From NCBI GenBank assembly GCA_041751425.1, contig JBGSXL010000015.1, forward strand, positions 1 to 64,000: 64,000 nt of DNA, given 5' to 3'. Below are positions 25,265-33,842 of the stretch, piece by piece (within the stretch, counting starts at the first letter, position 1; the number at the start of each line of letters is the position of its first letter). Position numbers and translations under genes: made by a program. The notes beneath the pieces are model-generated. The model saw only the letters and a list, made by a program, of their open reading frames with translations. It did no database searches and had not been told where the DNA came from. This stretch comes from JAVVEG01 sp041751425 (GTDB taxonomy: Bacteria > Pseudomonadota > Gammaproteobacteria > Pseudomonadales > Pseudohongiellaceae).

Positions 25265-27583
25265 TCAACGCCCTGCAGGTCTTCCCTGATCAGGTTGATT
25301 GTAATCGCAGACTCCCTCCGGGAAAATCTGCTTCAGTTGTGAAATCTGCGCGCTGTCCGGTGTCCAGTTGCCATAAGTACCATCGCTCAAGGCGTTGTCT
25401 ACGGGTTTAAGTGCACATTTAAAAACACTGCCTTCGATAGGGCTGCCCGCCACCATGCGTGAGGTCTTGTAGGTCTGGAACGCTTGCGTGCAGCTACCGG
25501 GAACGCGATCATCCAGAATGCCATCCCACACATTGTCACCCTGCGCCAACAGACTGCCGTCAGTATTGAAGCAACTGTCCAATGCAGAAGCGGGTCGGTT
25601 CTCACCAACACTCAATTGCGGATTGGCTTTGATATTCATTACCCATTCGTGCAGTACTTCCAGTGCCTGAGGTGTCTGGTCGAACGCTTCTTCCGGTCTG
25701 GCATCAGTGAACCAGACTACCTGATTGTCCGCGTGTCCCATTTTATTGATGATGCGCTGCCTGCCTGAAAAAGACTGATGAGTATTGTGCATATCAAGAA
25801 CATGTTCCAGATAGTGACGCCAATCAATCATGGGAATATCCAGTTGGCCATCAAACACCATGCCTGAGTTATACGCAGCATTGATCGCCAGAATATCGCC
25901 GGTGGTTCTGGGCGCAGGTTCATCGCCCTGCGCCAGAGTCATGTTGCGGCTGCTCCATGGGTCGAAATTATCAGGGGTCGGATCTCCCAGAAACGGAAAT
26001 CCTTCCTGCACCATGTCTTTGGGATGCTTCCAACCGCCAATCTTTGCATTCAATTTCAAGAACTCTTCAGCGGTTATCAAACCCTCCACCAGTGCCTGCA
26101 GACCATACTGAACGCCTACGTTGTCCCACATGACGCGCGCCTGGCCATCAGCATCCACACCATAAATATTTTTCAGATCATCGTAATGCGTCCATTGCAC
26201 ATTGGCCATGATATCCGCGGGCACCATTTTCTGTTGCTCGCGAACCTGGCCATAGTGAGGGTTCATGCTCAAAGGTGTGAGTCCGCGCCACGCGGGGATG
26301 CATTCGGATGACCCGGGAGCGGTGCCATAACCCAGTTGCCTTTTCGCGTCTGCCAGCGGGTCTGGTCGCGCATCGGTTGCGTTGAAACCAATCAGAATGG
26401 AGCGATTCTCCGTGACGTGCCACTTGGTGTTTTCGCGGTCGGTCACATCCATATAGTGCTCCAGCAATTCGCAGTCACCCACATGAATAGTTTGCGTCAC
26501 CATGTCAGGATAGGAGTATTGCGGCACACCGGCATCTATCAAACCAGGATGGTTCTGTGCATAAACATATTGTTGAATAGCGCCACCTGACCCACCTACT
26601 GCGACCGTGTATAGCGGCTCACCAAAACGCTTGATGAAATGTTCCTTCACCATCAATGCGGTTTCGCCACCGACCTGCAGATTATAGTGCTCGCCAGTAC
26701 GGTTTCCTGACGAATAGACAACAGCATAGCCCTGGCCCAACGCTTCCGCGAGTCTGGCTCTATTGGCGTTCATACGTCCCTGAAAATGCCCTACACCCAC
26801 ACCTCCTTCAAAATGATACAACAGGCGCCCATTCCAGTTGTCAGCGCGTGGGACATTCGGCGTATCACCCATTTCCGCGAGTGTTGCAAAGCTGTATAGA
26901 AAGCGATTGATAGTGCCGCGCTCCCAGCGCACGATGAAATCCACCGTGCGGCCGTCGCTGAGAGTTGTGGTGGTCATATCAGCAGGGCGGGTGCCATCTT
27001 CAGGCATCTTTTTATAACCTTCGTCACTACTCATATAGTGATATTCAACGAAGGTCTCTACTGAACAATCCTTGCTGTATCCTGTCACATTGCCATCTGC
27101 GTCATGTACCGGGAATCCCCACTCTTCTTGATGGTCAACGAGTGGTTGCACGTTCCACTCCAGCACCGAGCTGCAGACGAAAGGATATTGTTGAGGGCCG
27201 GAAAAAACGGGACCGCTGATGGGGTGATTGGTCAGTGGCAGAGTATGTAATACATCTCCGGTGGTGTTTTGCAGTGCCAGGGTATTTTCACCAGGCTGCA
27301 AACCATTCAGAAGCACTTCAAAGCGATCGTTGCGATTGTAGGTGGCGGTTGGTTCTACAGACTGGTTGTTCAGTGTGAAGCTCAGGTCTTGCGGTTCTAT
27401 CATGCCATCGGTAGCGGTCACAGCAATCAGTACATCGCCACCGGTAACCTGGTGGGGGGCACTTGAGAGTACTTCCAACTGCATGGCAGGCATAGAGCTG
27501 ATCGGCTCATTGGGCTCCTGGCAGGCTTGTAGTGTAAGAGCAGCGATACTGATGAACAGGGTGTTGCGGATTAATCCTGACAT
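25265..27583 (-). CDS. DUF6351 family lipoprotein, probable esterase-like hydrolase
   Basis: About 772 residues. The start at 27583 has a strong SD (GAGGAAGCCCC) and gives a signal peptide ending in a lipobox-like LQAC, so the product is probably a lipoprotein. An Ig-like beta domain (about 25-125) precedes a large alpha/beta-hydrolase-like region with a VGGSGGAIQQY nucleophile motif and an ammunition of His/Asp residues near GVPQYSYPDM. The pattern matches proteins annotated DUF6351, distantly related to tannase-like enzymes; activity is unproven. An open frame extends 91 codons upstream but is Pro/Ser-rich and runs through the hairpin cluster, so it was not used. Confidence 0.75.
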   Translation of the reverse strand: MSGLIRNTLFISIAALTLQACQEPNEPISSMPAMQLEVLSSAPHQVTGGDVLIAVTATDGMIEPQDLSFTLNNQSVEPTATYNRNDRFEVLLNGLQPGENTLALQNTTGDVLHTLPLTNHPISGPVFSGPQQYPFVCSSVLEWNVQPLVDHQEEWGFPVHDADGNVTGYSKDCSVETFVEYHYMSSDEGYKKMPEDGTRPADMTTTTLSDGRTVDFIVRWERGTINRFLYSFATLAEMGDTPNVPRADNWNGRLLYHFEGGVGVGHFQGRMNANRARLAEALGQGYAVVYSSGNRTGEHYNLQVGGETALMVKEHFIKRFGEPLYTVAVGGSGGAIQQYVYAQNHPGLIDAGVPQYSYPDMVTQTIHVGDCELLEHYMDVTDRENTKWHVTENRSILIGFNATDARPDPLADAKRQLGYGTAPGSSECIPAWRGLTPLSMNPHYGQVREQQKMVPADIMANVQWTHYDDLKNIYGVDADGQARVMWDNVGVQYGLQALVEGLITAEEFLKLNAKIGGWKHPKDMVQEGFPFLGDPTPDNFDPWSSRNMTLAQGDEPAPRTTGDILAINAAYNSGMVFDGQLDIPMIDWRHYLEHVLDMHNTHQSFSGRQRIINKMGHADNQVVWFTDARPEEAFDQTPQALEVLHEWVMNIKANPQLSVGENRPASALDSCFNTDGSLLAQGDNVWDGILDDRVPGSCTQAFQTYKTSRMVAGSPIEGSVFKCALKPVDNALSDGTYGNWTPDSAQISQLKQIFPEGVCDYNQPDQGRPAGR

Positions 27584-27826
27584 GGGGCTTCCTCTTTTAT
27601 TTTTGTTTATTTGGGTGATTCTGCGGTGCGTATGGCTTTGTGACGCAGACGAGGTGCGTTTGGAATCCTGTGGGGATATTGGCATATGAATGGGGGTTAG
27701 ACAATGAGTTGGGGGAAATGTTAGTGGTGGGTTTGGAGGCGGTTCGTGTGGTGGAGAAGCCAGGAAAAAGTGAAGAGAAGTCTTGCAGTGTGGAGATTGC
27801 TGCGAGTGGGTGGGAGGGATTGATTC

Positions 27827-27920
27827 GCCACTGCGTGGCTCACCCCTTCGGGGCATCGCATGAATGCGATGTCCGGCGCCACGCGAAGCGTGGCTTGTCG
27901 AACCCCCGTGTCGGGTTCGA
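27827..27920. other. Run of five hairpins between DUF6351 gene and tRNA-Ser
   Basis: The non-coding 27584-27993 spacer (410 bp) contains, in order: GCCAC-TGC-GTGGC (27827-27839), CCCC-TTC-GGGG (27843-27853), CATCGCAT-GA-ATGCGATG (27854-27871), GCCACGC-GAA-GCGTGGC (27878-27894) and TCGAACCC-CCGTGTC-GGGTTCGA (27898-27920). The last resembles a tRNA T-arm and its following bases (ATTCCTCTCTCT) echo the 3' end of the neighbouring tRNA-Ser in inverted orientation. The rest of the spacer shows nothing recognisable. Confidence 0.8.
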
Positions 27921-27993
27921 ATTCCTCTCTCTTTGTTGGCGGTGGAGAAATTAACGAGGGTGGAGATGAGATGGAGGTTAGCGAAACTATTAA

Positions 27994-28084
27994 TGGCGGA
28001 GAGAGAGGGATTCGAACCCTCGATAGGGGATTAGCCTATACGCCCTTAGCAGGGGCGCGCCTTCAGCCACTCGGCCATCTCTCC
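27994..28084 (-). tRNA. tRNA-Ser (anticodon GCU)
   Basis: A 91-nt class II tRNA on the minus strand: acceptor GGAGAGA/TCTCTCC, discriminator G, encoded CCA, anticodon loop CTGCTAA (GCU, reads AGU/AGC), a long variable arm and T-arm GAGGG-TTCGAAT-CCCTC. It follows csrA, as in many gammaproteobacteria. Confidence 0.96.
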
Positions 28085-28096
28085 AAAACGGGCGCA

Positions 28097-28125
28097 ATAA
28101 TAGCACACATGCTGGGAAATGGCAG
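28097..28125 (-). promoter_or_regulatory. Possible promoter of tRNA-Ser
   Basis: Minus-strand CTGCCA (28120-28125) and TATTAT (28097-28102), 17-bp spacing, between the csrA stop and the tRNA. The -10 lies 12 bp before the tRNA 5' end. Both boxes are imperfect. Confidence 0.5.
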
Positions 28126-28141
28126 GGGCTGGCAGGTTTAT

Positions 28142-28342
28142 TTAGGCATTTCCTTGCGCGTCGGCATCACTGCCGCCACGCTCTTTCTGGATACGCTGAT
28201 AGATCTCCTCGCGATGCACTGCGACTTCTTTCGGTGCGTTTACTCCAATGCGCACCTGGTTACCCTTTACGCCCAGGACCGTTACGGTGACGTCGTCACC
28301 TACCATCAAGGTCTCACCGATACGGCGCGTTAAAATTAACAT
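28142..28342 (-). CDS. csrA: Carbon storage regulator CsrA (RsmA)
   Basis: A 66-residue CsrA. The dimeric RNA-binding protein recognises GGA in hairpin loops and represses or activates translation of target mRNAs in carbon flux, motility and biofilm control. The N-terminal MLILTRRIGETLMVGDDV and the RNA-binding GVNAPKEVAVHREEIY segment (with the key Arg44-like residue) are conserved; the C-terminal tail is variable. SD is GGAG. The order alaS-lysC-csrA-tRNA-Ser is classical. Confidence 0.98.
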   Translation of the reverse strand: MLILTRRIGETLMVGDDVTVTVLGVKGNQVRIGVNAPKEVAVHREEIYQRIQKERGGSDADAQGNA

Positions 28343-28350
28343 TCTACTTC

Positions 28351-28458
28351 TCCTTTCCCACTCTCTGTGTCCTTGTATTCTCCATTGCTCAATTCAAGTA
28401 AAAGATGGATAACACAATTCCTACGTACTGGTTAGTTATGCTTTCCTGAAGTCTGTCC
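28351..28458 (-). promoter_or_regulatory. csrA leader with clustered GGA motifs
   Basis: The 339-bp csrA-lysC spacer (28343-28681) contains no gene. On the csrA sense strand its last ~110 bases contain seven GGA triplets (complements at 28351, 28356, 28370, 28381, 28419, 28444 and 28456), including one within the SD. In E. coli the csrA leader has several such sites for autorepression; the same is inferred here. No convincing -10/-35 pair was fixed. Confidence 0.5.
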
Positions 28459-28644
28459 TATGCATCAGCATAACGCTGAACGCTTCTGCATAATCTTGGC
28501 ACACATCAAGTAAAGCGGTTTTTATGCGATTTCTCCCTTACAAAAAATCGCCAACCTTTTATTGTTTTTTTTCTTCTGCTTGTTCTTCTATTTAGTAAAG
28601 CTACAACTCATCAACATATGAAACTACGTTATACATCGCACTTC

Positions 28645-28668
28645 AGATTGCCTCCCCAAGCAATCTGC
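28645..28668 (-). other. Perfect hairpin after lysC
   Basis: CAGATTGC and GCAATCTG form an 8-bp stem with an 8-nt loop, 14 bases after the lysC stop. There is no U-tract on the minus strand, so it is not a canonical intrinsic terminator; it may protect the lysC mRNA 3' end or act with Rho. Confidence 0.5.
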
Positions 28669-28681
28669 GTATGTGGTCTCG

Positions 28682-29911
28682 TTATTGCACCGGCTCTAAG
28701 GCCAATTCAAACGCATCGTGCAAAGCTCGCACGGCAAGCTCCAGATACTTCTCATCGATCACGACAGAGATTTTAATCTCAGAGGTTGTGATGATCTGGA
28801 TATTGATTGATTCCTCAGCCAGCGTCTTGAACATCTTGCTCGCAATGCCTGCATGAGAGCGCATTCCTACACCAACCAACGATACTTTGGCGATTTTGTT
28901 GTCGACACTCACGTCCGCGGCTTGAACACTCTCAGCTATACGACCGATTATTTGGCGAGTTTGTTCGCAATCCTGTCGTTTTACGGTAAAAGTAATGTCG
29001 GTAGTTCCGTCTGCGGCTACGTTTTGCACGATGACATCAACCTCTATTCCGGCATCACTCACCGGACCGATCACCTTATAAGCCACACCGGGAATATCCG
29101 GCACACCCGATACTGTGAATTTGGCTTCATCGCGGGTAAACGCAATGCCCGAAATAATCGGTGCTTCCATCTCGTTGCTTTCCTCCAGACTGATTAATGT
29201 ACCCGGGTCATCCTCAAAACTGGACAGAACGCGCAAAGGTACTTTGTACTTGCCGGCAAACTCTACCGATCTTATTTGCAGAACCTTGGCTCCCAGACTG
29301 GCCAGCTCAAGCATTTCTTCAAAGGTAATACTTCTGAGCAGGCGGGCATTTTCAACAAGACGTGGGTCTGTCGTGTATACGCCCTTCACATCAGTATAGA
29401 TCTGACATTCGTCTGCGTTTAGTGCGGCAGCCAACGCAACAGCGGAAGTATCTGAGCCGCCGCGGCCGAGCGTGGTGATATTGCCCTGTTCGTCGATACC
29501 CTGAAAGCCAGCGACCACAACCACGCCACCAGACGCCAGCTCAGAGCGCATGCGCTCGCAGTCGATTTCACGGATTCGCGCTCGGGTATGGGCTTCATCA
29601 GTAAGAATGCGAACCTGACCACCCGTGAATGAGCGAGCCCGGCAACCGCGTTTCTTCAGAGCCATGCTCAGCAAGGCGATGGTTACCTGCTCGCCGGTCG
29701 AAATCAGTACATCCAGCTCACGAGGCTCCGGACGTTCCTGAATTTCTTCTGCCATTGCGATCAGCCGATTGGTTTCGCCACTCATTGCTGAGACCACAAC
29801 AACTATGTCATGCCCCTTACTTCGCGCGGCTACAATTTTGTCTGCTACAGCTTCAATGCGTGCAGTGGACCCTACGGAGGTGCCACCAAATTTCTGTACG
29901 TAAAGTGCCAT
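28682..29911 (-). CDS. lysC: Aspartate kinase
   Basis: A 409-residue aspartokinase catalysing the first step from aspartate to lysine, threonine, methionine and diaminopimelate. The N-terminal kinase domain has VQKFGGTSVGS, and GRGGSDTSAVALAAAL; two C-terminal ACT domains begin near residue 265 (SGVPDIPGVA and VSLVGVGMRSHAGI) and would bind lysine and/or threonine for feedback inhibition. Length and lack of a dehydrogenase domain fit the monofunctional enzyme. Downstream of alaS with a 130-bp gap; no lysine riboswitch is visible there. Confidence 0.95.
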   Translation of the reverse strand: MALYVQKFGGTSVGSTARIEAVADKIVAARSKGHDIVVVVSAMSGETNRLIAMAEEIQERPEPRELDVLISTGEQVTIALLSMALKKRGCRARSFTGGQVRILTDEAHTRARIREIDCERMRSELASGGVVVVAGFQGIDEQGNITTLGRGGSDTSAVALAAALNADECQIYTDVKGVYTTDPRLVENARLLRSITFEEMLELASLGAKVLQIRSVEFAGKYKVPLRVLSSFEDDPGTLISLEESNEMEAPIISGIAFTRDEAKFTVSGVPDIPGVAYKVIGPVSDAGIEVDVIVQNVAADGTTDITFTVKRQDCEQTRQIIGRIAESVQAADVSVDNKIAKVSLVGVGMRSHAGIASKMFKTLAEESINIQIITTSEIKISVVIDEKYLELAVRALHDAFELALEPVQ

Positions 29912-30028
29912 TAAAGAGTACTGCCATCCCGGCTACGTGGTTTAAATGGGGAGCAAATTAAACATAATTGCCATTTATAAAGCAATGGATATTTATCGAC
30001 CAATCGCCTACATCCATTGATCATGCAC

Positions 30029-30062
30029 GCTTATCACAAAAAGTCACATCTTCGTGATAAGC
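30029..30062 (-). other. Hairpin overlapping the alaS stop codon
   Basis: GCTTATCAC and GTGATAAGC form a 9-bp stem around a 16-nt loop. One arm is inside the last alaS codons and the stop codon is in the loop. No U-tract follows, so it is unlikely to be a simple terminator. Confidence 0.5.
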
Positions 30063-32653
30063 CAATCTTTTACAGAGGCTAACGCCGCAGGTAAAGCGGC
30101 AGCGTCGGTACCACCTGCCATCGCCATATCAGCGCGACCTCCGCCTTTCCCACCAACCTGCAAAGCGACCATGTTCACCAGATCTCCCGCTTTAATCTTG
30201 TCGGTAAGATCCTTACTGACTCCTGCCACCAGACTGACTTTTCCATCTTCAACACACGCCAGTACAATGACAGCGGAACCCAGTTTGTTCTTCAGCTGAT
30301 CTACAGTATCGCGCAGCGTTTTGCTGTTGAATCCATCCAGCGCTTTGGCCAAAAGTTTCACACCATTTACTGTATCCGCTTCATTGGCGATATCACTGCC
30401 TGCGTCGCTGGCCAGCTTGGCTTTCAATTGCTCCAATTGTTTTTCCAGCGTCTTGATGCCGGCAGTCATTTGTTGCACGCGTTCAATCAGCCCTTCCTGA
30501 TTGGATTTCAGAATATCGCATACCTGGTTGAGCACATTTTGCTGCCTGCCAATATAAGACAATGCACCCTGGCCTGTGACTGCTTCTACACGACGCACAC
30601 CTGCTGCAATACCGGATTCGCCGATGAGTTTGAATAAACCGATATCTCCGGTACGCGCAACATGTGTGCCGCCACAAAGCTCGGTTGAAAACTCACCCAT
30701 GCTGACCACGCGTACTTCATCGCCATATTTTTCACCAAACAAAGCCAGCGCGCCGCGCTGTTTCGCCTGATCGACTGGCATCACTTCCTTGCTTACCTGA
30801 TGATTCTGCAGTATCTCCGCATTAACCAGTTCTTCAATCTGTTGCACTTCCGCGGCAGACAAAGCCGCTTGATGGGAGAAGTCGAAGCGCAGTCTGTCTG
30901 CAGTTACTAATGAACCCTTTTGCGTGACATGTTCACCCAGCACTTTGCGCAGTGCTGCGTGCAGCAAGTGCGTGGCCGAGTGATTCAGCATGATCGCGTG
31001 ACGATTGCTCTGCTCCACTTTTGCGGCAACTTGATCGCCCACAGACAATGTGCCATTGCGCAGCACACCTTTGTGCAGGAAATGTTCTCCCTGCTTTTGT
31101 GTATCTGTAATATCGAACACGGCCTGATTTGCAGCATCATCACTGGTTTCAATGACACCTTTGTCCCCCACCTGTCCACCGGACTCCGCATAGAACGGAC
31201 TGCTGTTGAGAATCAACAATGCCTCTGCCTGTCCGGTAATGGAATCAACCTGCTTGCCGTTCTGATAAATGGCCAGCACTTCAGCATCGCCTGCCAGGTG
31301 ATCGTAGCCGATGAACGAGGTGCCAGTTGCCAGTTCTATTTCGAGTTTGTCCACCACGTTGAACTGACTCGCTGCTCTGGCTTGTTGTTTTTGCACAGCC
31401 ATGGCTTTTTCGAAACCAGCATGGTCCAGTGTCAGATTGTGTTCCCGCGCAACGTCCGCGGTAAGATCAACAGGAAAACCGAAAGTATCGTAGAGCTTGA
31501 AAACGGTTTCTCCGGGAATCACCTTGCCCTTTAATTGGCTGATCGCTTGATTCAGAATGGTCATGCCGTTTTCCAGCGTACGCGCAAACTGCTGCTCTTC
31601 TTCGCGCAACACTTTCTCAACCCATGCCTGCTTGGCCTTCAGCTCCGGATAAGCCTCGCCCATCTCAGCCGTCAGTGCAGCCACCAGGCGATAGAAGAAC
31701 ACATCCTTCACACCCAACTGATAACCGTGCCGCACAGCGCGACGCACTATCCGCCGCAGCACATAACCCCGGCCTTCATTCGATGGAGTAACTCCATCAA
31801 CAACCAGGAACGCACAAGAGCGAATATGATCGGCAATTACCCGTAACGATGTATTGCTGGTGTTGTTGACACCTGTAATTTCCGCAGCTGCCTTGAGCAG
31901 ATTCTGGAACAGGTCTATTTCATAATTGCTGTGTACATGCTGCAGCACTGCTGCCAGACGCTCCAGACCCATGCCGGTATCCACGGAAGGTTTGGGTAGT
32001 GGCACAAGACGGCCATCGGGTTGCCGGTCAAATTGCATGAATACCAGATTCCATATCTCGATGTAGCGGTCGCCATCATCGTTCGGACTGCCGGGTGGAC
32101 CACCTTCAACCTCAGGGCCGTGATCGTAGAAAATTTCCGAGCATGGGCCGCATGGTCCTGTATCGCCCATCGCCCAGAAGTTGTCCTTCTCACCAAGTCG
32201 TGAAAAACGCTCCGGGCTCACACCCATTTCCTTGATCCAGATATCTGCGGCTTCATCGTCATCGTGGAACACGGTGACCCAGAGTTTCTCCGGTGGCAGC
32301 CCCAGTTCTTCTGTCAGAAACTGCCAGGCAAACTGGATCGCTTCTCTTTTGAAATAGTCGCCGAAACTGAAATTGCCCAGCATCTCGAAAAATGTATGGT
32401 GTCTGGCCGTGTAACCAACGTTTTCCAGATCGTTGTGCTTACCACCCGCGCGCACACAACGCTGAGATGTCGTAGCACGCTTATAGGCACGCACTTCATC
32501 ACCCAGAAATAAATCCTTGAATTGCACCATGCCGGCATTGGTAAACAACAGGGTTGGATCATTGCCGGGGACCAGGGAGCTGCTGGCTACCCGTTGATGC
32601 CCCTGCGTCGCAAAGTAGTGCAAAAATTTCTCGCGTATGTCAGTAATTTTCAT
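30044..32653 (-). CDS. alaS: Alanyl-tRNA synthetase
   Basis: About 869 residues: class II catalytic core (GNDPTLLFTNAGMVQFKD; RHHTFFEMLGNFSFGDYF), tRNA-recognition domain, editing domain with zinc ligands NHSATHLLHAALR (HxxxH) and ELCGGTHVARTGDIG (CxxxH), and a C-terminal coiled-coil/C-Ala domain rich in Gly (GGKGGGRADMAMAGG). It charges tRNA-Ala and clears Ser/Gly mischarging. The ATG at 32653 with GGAAG upstream is preferred to an ATG four codons earlier. Confidence 0.97.
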   Translation of the reverse strand: MKITDIREKFLHYFATQGHQRVASSSLVPGNDPTLLFTNAGMVQFKDLFLGDEVRAYKRATTSQRCVRAGGKHNDLENVGYTARHHTFFEMLGNFSFGDYFKREAIQFAWQFLTEELGLPPEKLWVTVFHDDDEAADIWIKEMGVSPERFSRLGEKDNFWAMGDTGPCGPCSEIFYDHGPEVEGGPPGSPNDDGDRYIEIWNLVFMQFDRQPDGRLVPLPKPSVDTGMGLERLAAVLQHVHSNYEIDLFQNLLKAAAEITGVNNTSNTSLRVIADHIRSCAFLVVDGVTPSNEGRGYVLRRIVRRAVRHGYQLGVKDVFFYRLVAALTAEMGEAYPELKAKQAWVEKVLREEEQQFARTLENGMTILNQAISQLKGKVIPGETVFKLYDTFGFPVDLTADVAREHNLTLDHAGFEKAMAVQKQQARAASQFNVVDKLEIELATGTSFIGYDHLAGDAEVLAIYQNGKQVDSITGQAEALLILNSSPFYAESGGQVGDKGVIETSDDAANQAVFDITDTQKQGEHFLHKGVLRNGTLSVGDQVAAKVEQSNRHAIMLNHSATHLLHAALRKVLGEHVTQKGSLVTADRLRFDFSHQAALSAAEVQQIEELVNAEILQNHQVSKEVMPVDQAKQRGALALFGEKYGDEVRVVSMGEFSTELCGGTHVARTGDIGLFKLIGESGIAAGVRRVEAVTGQGALSYIGRQQNVLNQVCDILKSNQEGLIERVQQMTAGIKTLEKQLEQLKAKLASDAGSDIANEADTVNGVKLLAKALDGFNSKTLRDTVDQLKNKLGSAVIVLACVEDGKVSLVAGVSKDLTDKIKAGDLVNMVALQVGGKGGGRADMAMAGGTDAAALPAALASVKDWLITKM

Positions 32654-32725
32654 CAAGACTTCCAATGAACAGGTTTTAAATAACCGGATTGTATTGTGTC
32701 AGTTCAAGAACAGGTCAGGCGCCGG

Positions 32726-32754
32726 ATTATACTCTGAAGCCAGCCGTATTTGCA
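32726..32754 (-). promoter_or_regulatory. Probable alaS promoter
   Basis: A perfect TATAAT on the minus strand (32726-32731) lies 73 bp upstream of the alaS ATG. The -35 candidate at 17-bp spacing, TGCAAA (32749-32754), is poor. Confidence 0.5.
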
Positions 32755-32762
32755 GAGCCCTG

Positions 32763-33809
32763 TCACTCTTCTGCAATATCAATTTGACCATTGCTGGAGA
32801 GCATAATCGCAATTGGGCGGGTTTTTGGGAAATGCGAAAGGACTATCGTGGTGATAATCAAAAACGGAACACACAGAAACATGCCGGGGATACCCCAAAT
32901 GGTTCCCCACAAAGCGAGATTGAACAGAATCACCACAGGGCTCAGATTCAATGATGCCCCCATGATACGTGGTTCCAGTATATTGCCAATGCATATCTGT
33001 AGCGCAGTGATTCCTATTAAAACCAGCAGGAACAAAGCGAAGCCATCATTAGACTGGGCCAGCGCAATCATAGCCGGAAAAATGGTCGCGACAATCGAAC
33101 CAATCGTGGGAATGAAATTGAGCAGGAATATCAGCAAGCCCCAGATCTCCGCGAAATCGATATTGAGTGCCCGCAACAAGAGATAACTGAGAGTACCCGT
33201 CAGCGTGCTGGTAAAAAATTTGATGCTGATGTACTTGCGCACATCCGCTCGCACCTTTCCGATCATCCGCAACACACGCCTTTCACGTTGTTTGTCAGCT
33301 AGCAACGCTGACAACTTGGCGTTGAAATGGCGTTGCTCGAACAGCAGAAACCCCACATAGATAAGAATCAGCAAGCCATCAGCCGCAAGACTGGTAAATG
33401 ACAACGCAATGGCCGTAACGATACTGGTGATGTCCATCTGTTCGGAAATGAACTGCGCCATACCTTCTGCCGGTAGCGAATTGGAAAAGGGTAAACGCTG
33501 CCAGTGTGCTAACAGGTTTTGTTCGTACAGACTGGTGACTGCGCCAAGGTCATTTAGACTGCCACTGATGAATTGCACGATTCCACTGATAAATACGAAA
33601 AACATGCAAATCGATGCTGCGAAACAGATTGGTCTGGGCAAATAGTACTGCTTGATATGAATGTGCCCGAAGGCGCTGGCAAGGATATTGATGAGATACC
33701 AGATGGCAATGGCAATAACGAGAGGAAGCAGCAGATCCTGACCAATAATCAGCAATAGGAAGATGGCTGCCACCACACCGATGGCCATGGCAAATCGTAT
33801 TATCTTCAT
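32763..33809 (-). CDS. AI-2E family transporter (PerM/YdiK-like)
   Basis: A 348-residue integral membrane protein with about seven to eight hydrophobic segments: two near the N-terminus, one at about 60-85, a soluble amphipathic region and four near the C-terminus including the family block GIWGLLIFLLNFIPTIGSI-like (here EIWGLLIFLLNFIPTIGSI). The family was named for an autoinducer-2 exporter, but members also act as Na+/H+ antiporters or have unknown roles. The nearby genes give no clue to substrate. Confidence 0.85.
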   Translation of the reverse strand: MKIIRFAMAIGVVAAIFLLLIIGQDLLLPLVIAIAIWYLINILASAFGHIHIKQYYLPRPICFAASICMFFVFISGIVQFISGSLNDLGAVTSLYEQNLLAHWQRLPFSNSLPAEGMAQFISEQMDITSIVTAIALSFTSLAADGLLILIYVGFLLFEQRHFNAKLSALLADKQRERRVLRMIGKVRADVRKYISIKFFTSTLTGTLSYLLLRALNIDFAEIWGLLIFLLNFIPTIGSIVATIFPAMIALAQSNDGFALFLLVLIGITALQICIGNILEPRIMGASLNLSPVVILFNLALWGTIWGIPGMFLCVPFLIITTIVLSHFPKTRPIAIMLSSNGQIDIAEE

Positions 33810-33842
33810 TGTTGACTGCAGTCCCTTTCCGCCAGCTGATGA

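Noticed and set aside
27584..27856. Upstream extension of the DUF6351 gene
   Set aside because: Pro/Ser/His-rich translation through the hairpin cluster; the ATG at 27583 has a strong SD and begins a lipoprotein signal.
27640..28333. Plus-strand open frames over the hairpin cluster and tRNA-Ser
   Set aside because: They overlap the tRNA and csrA in antisense and have no start signals.
29912..30043. Lysine riboswitch upstream of lysC
   Set aside because: The 132-bp spacer lacks the conserved multi-helix core; it is also too short.
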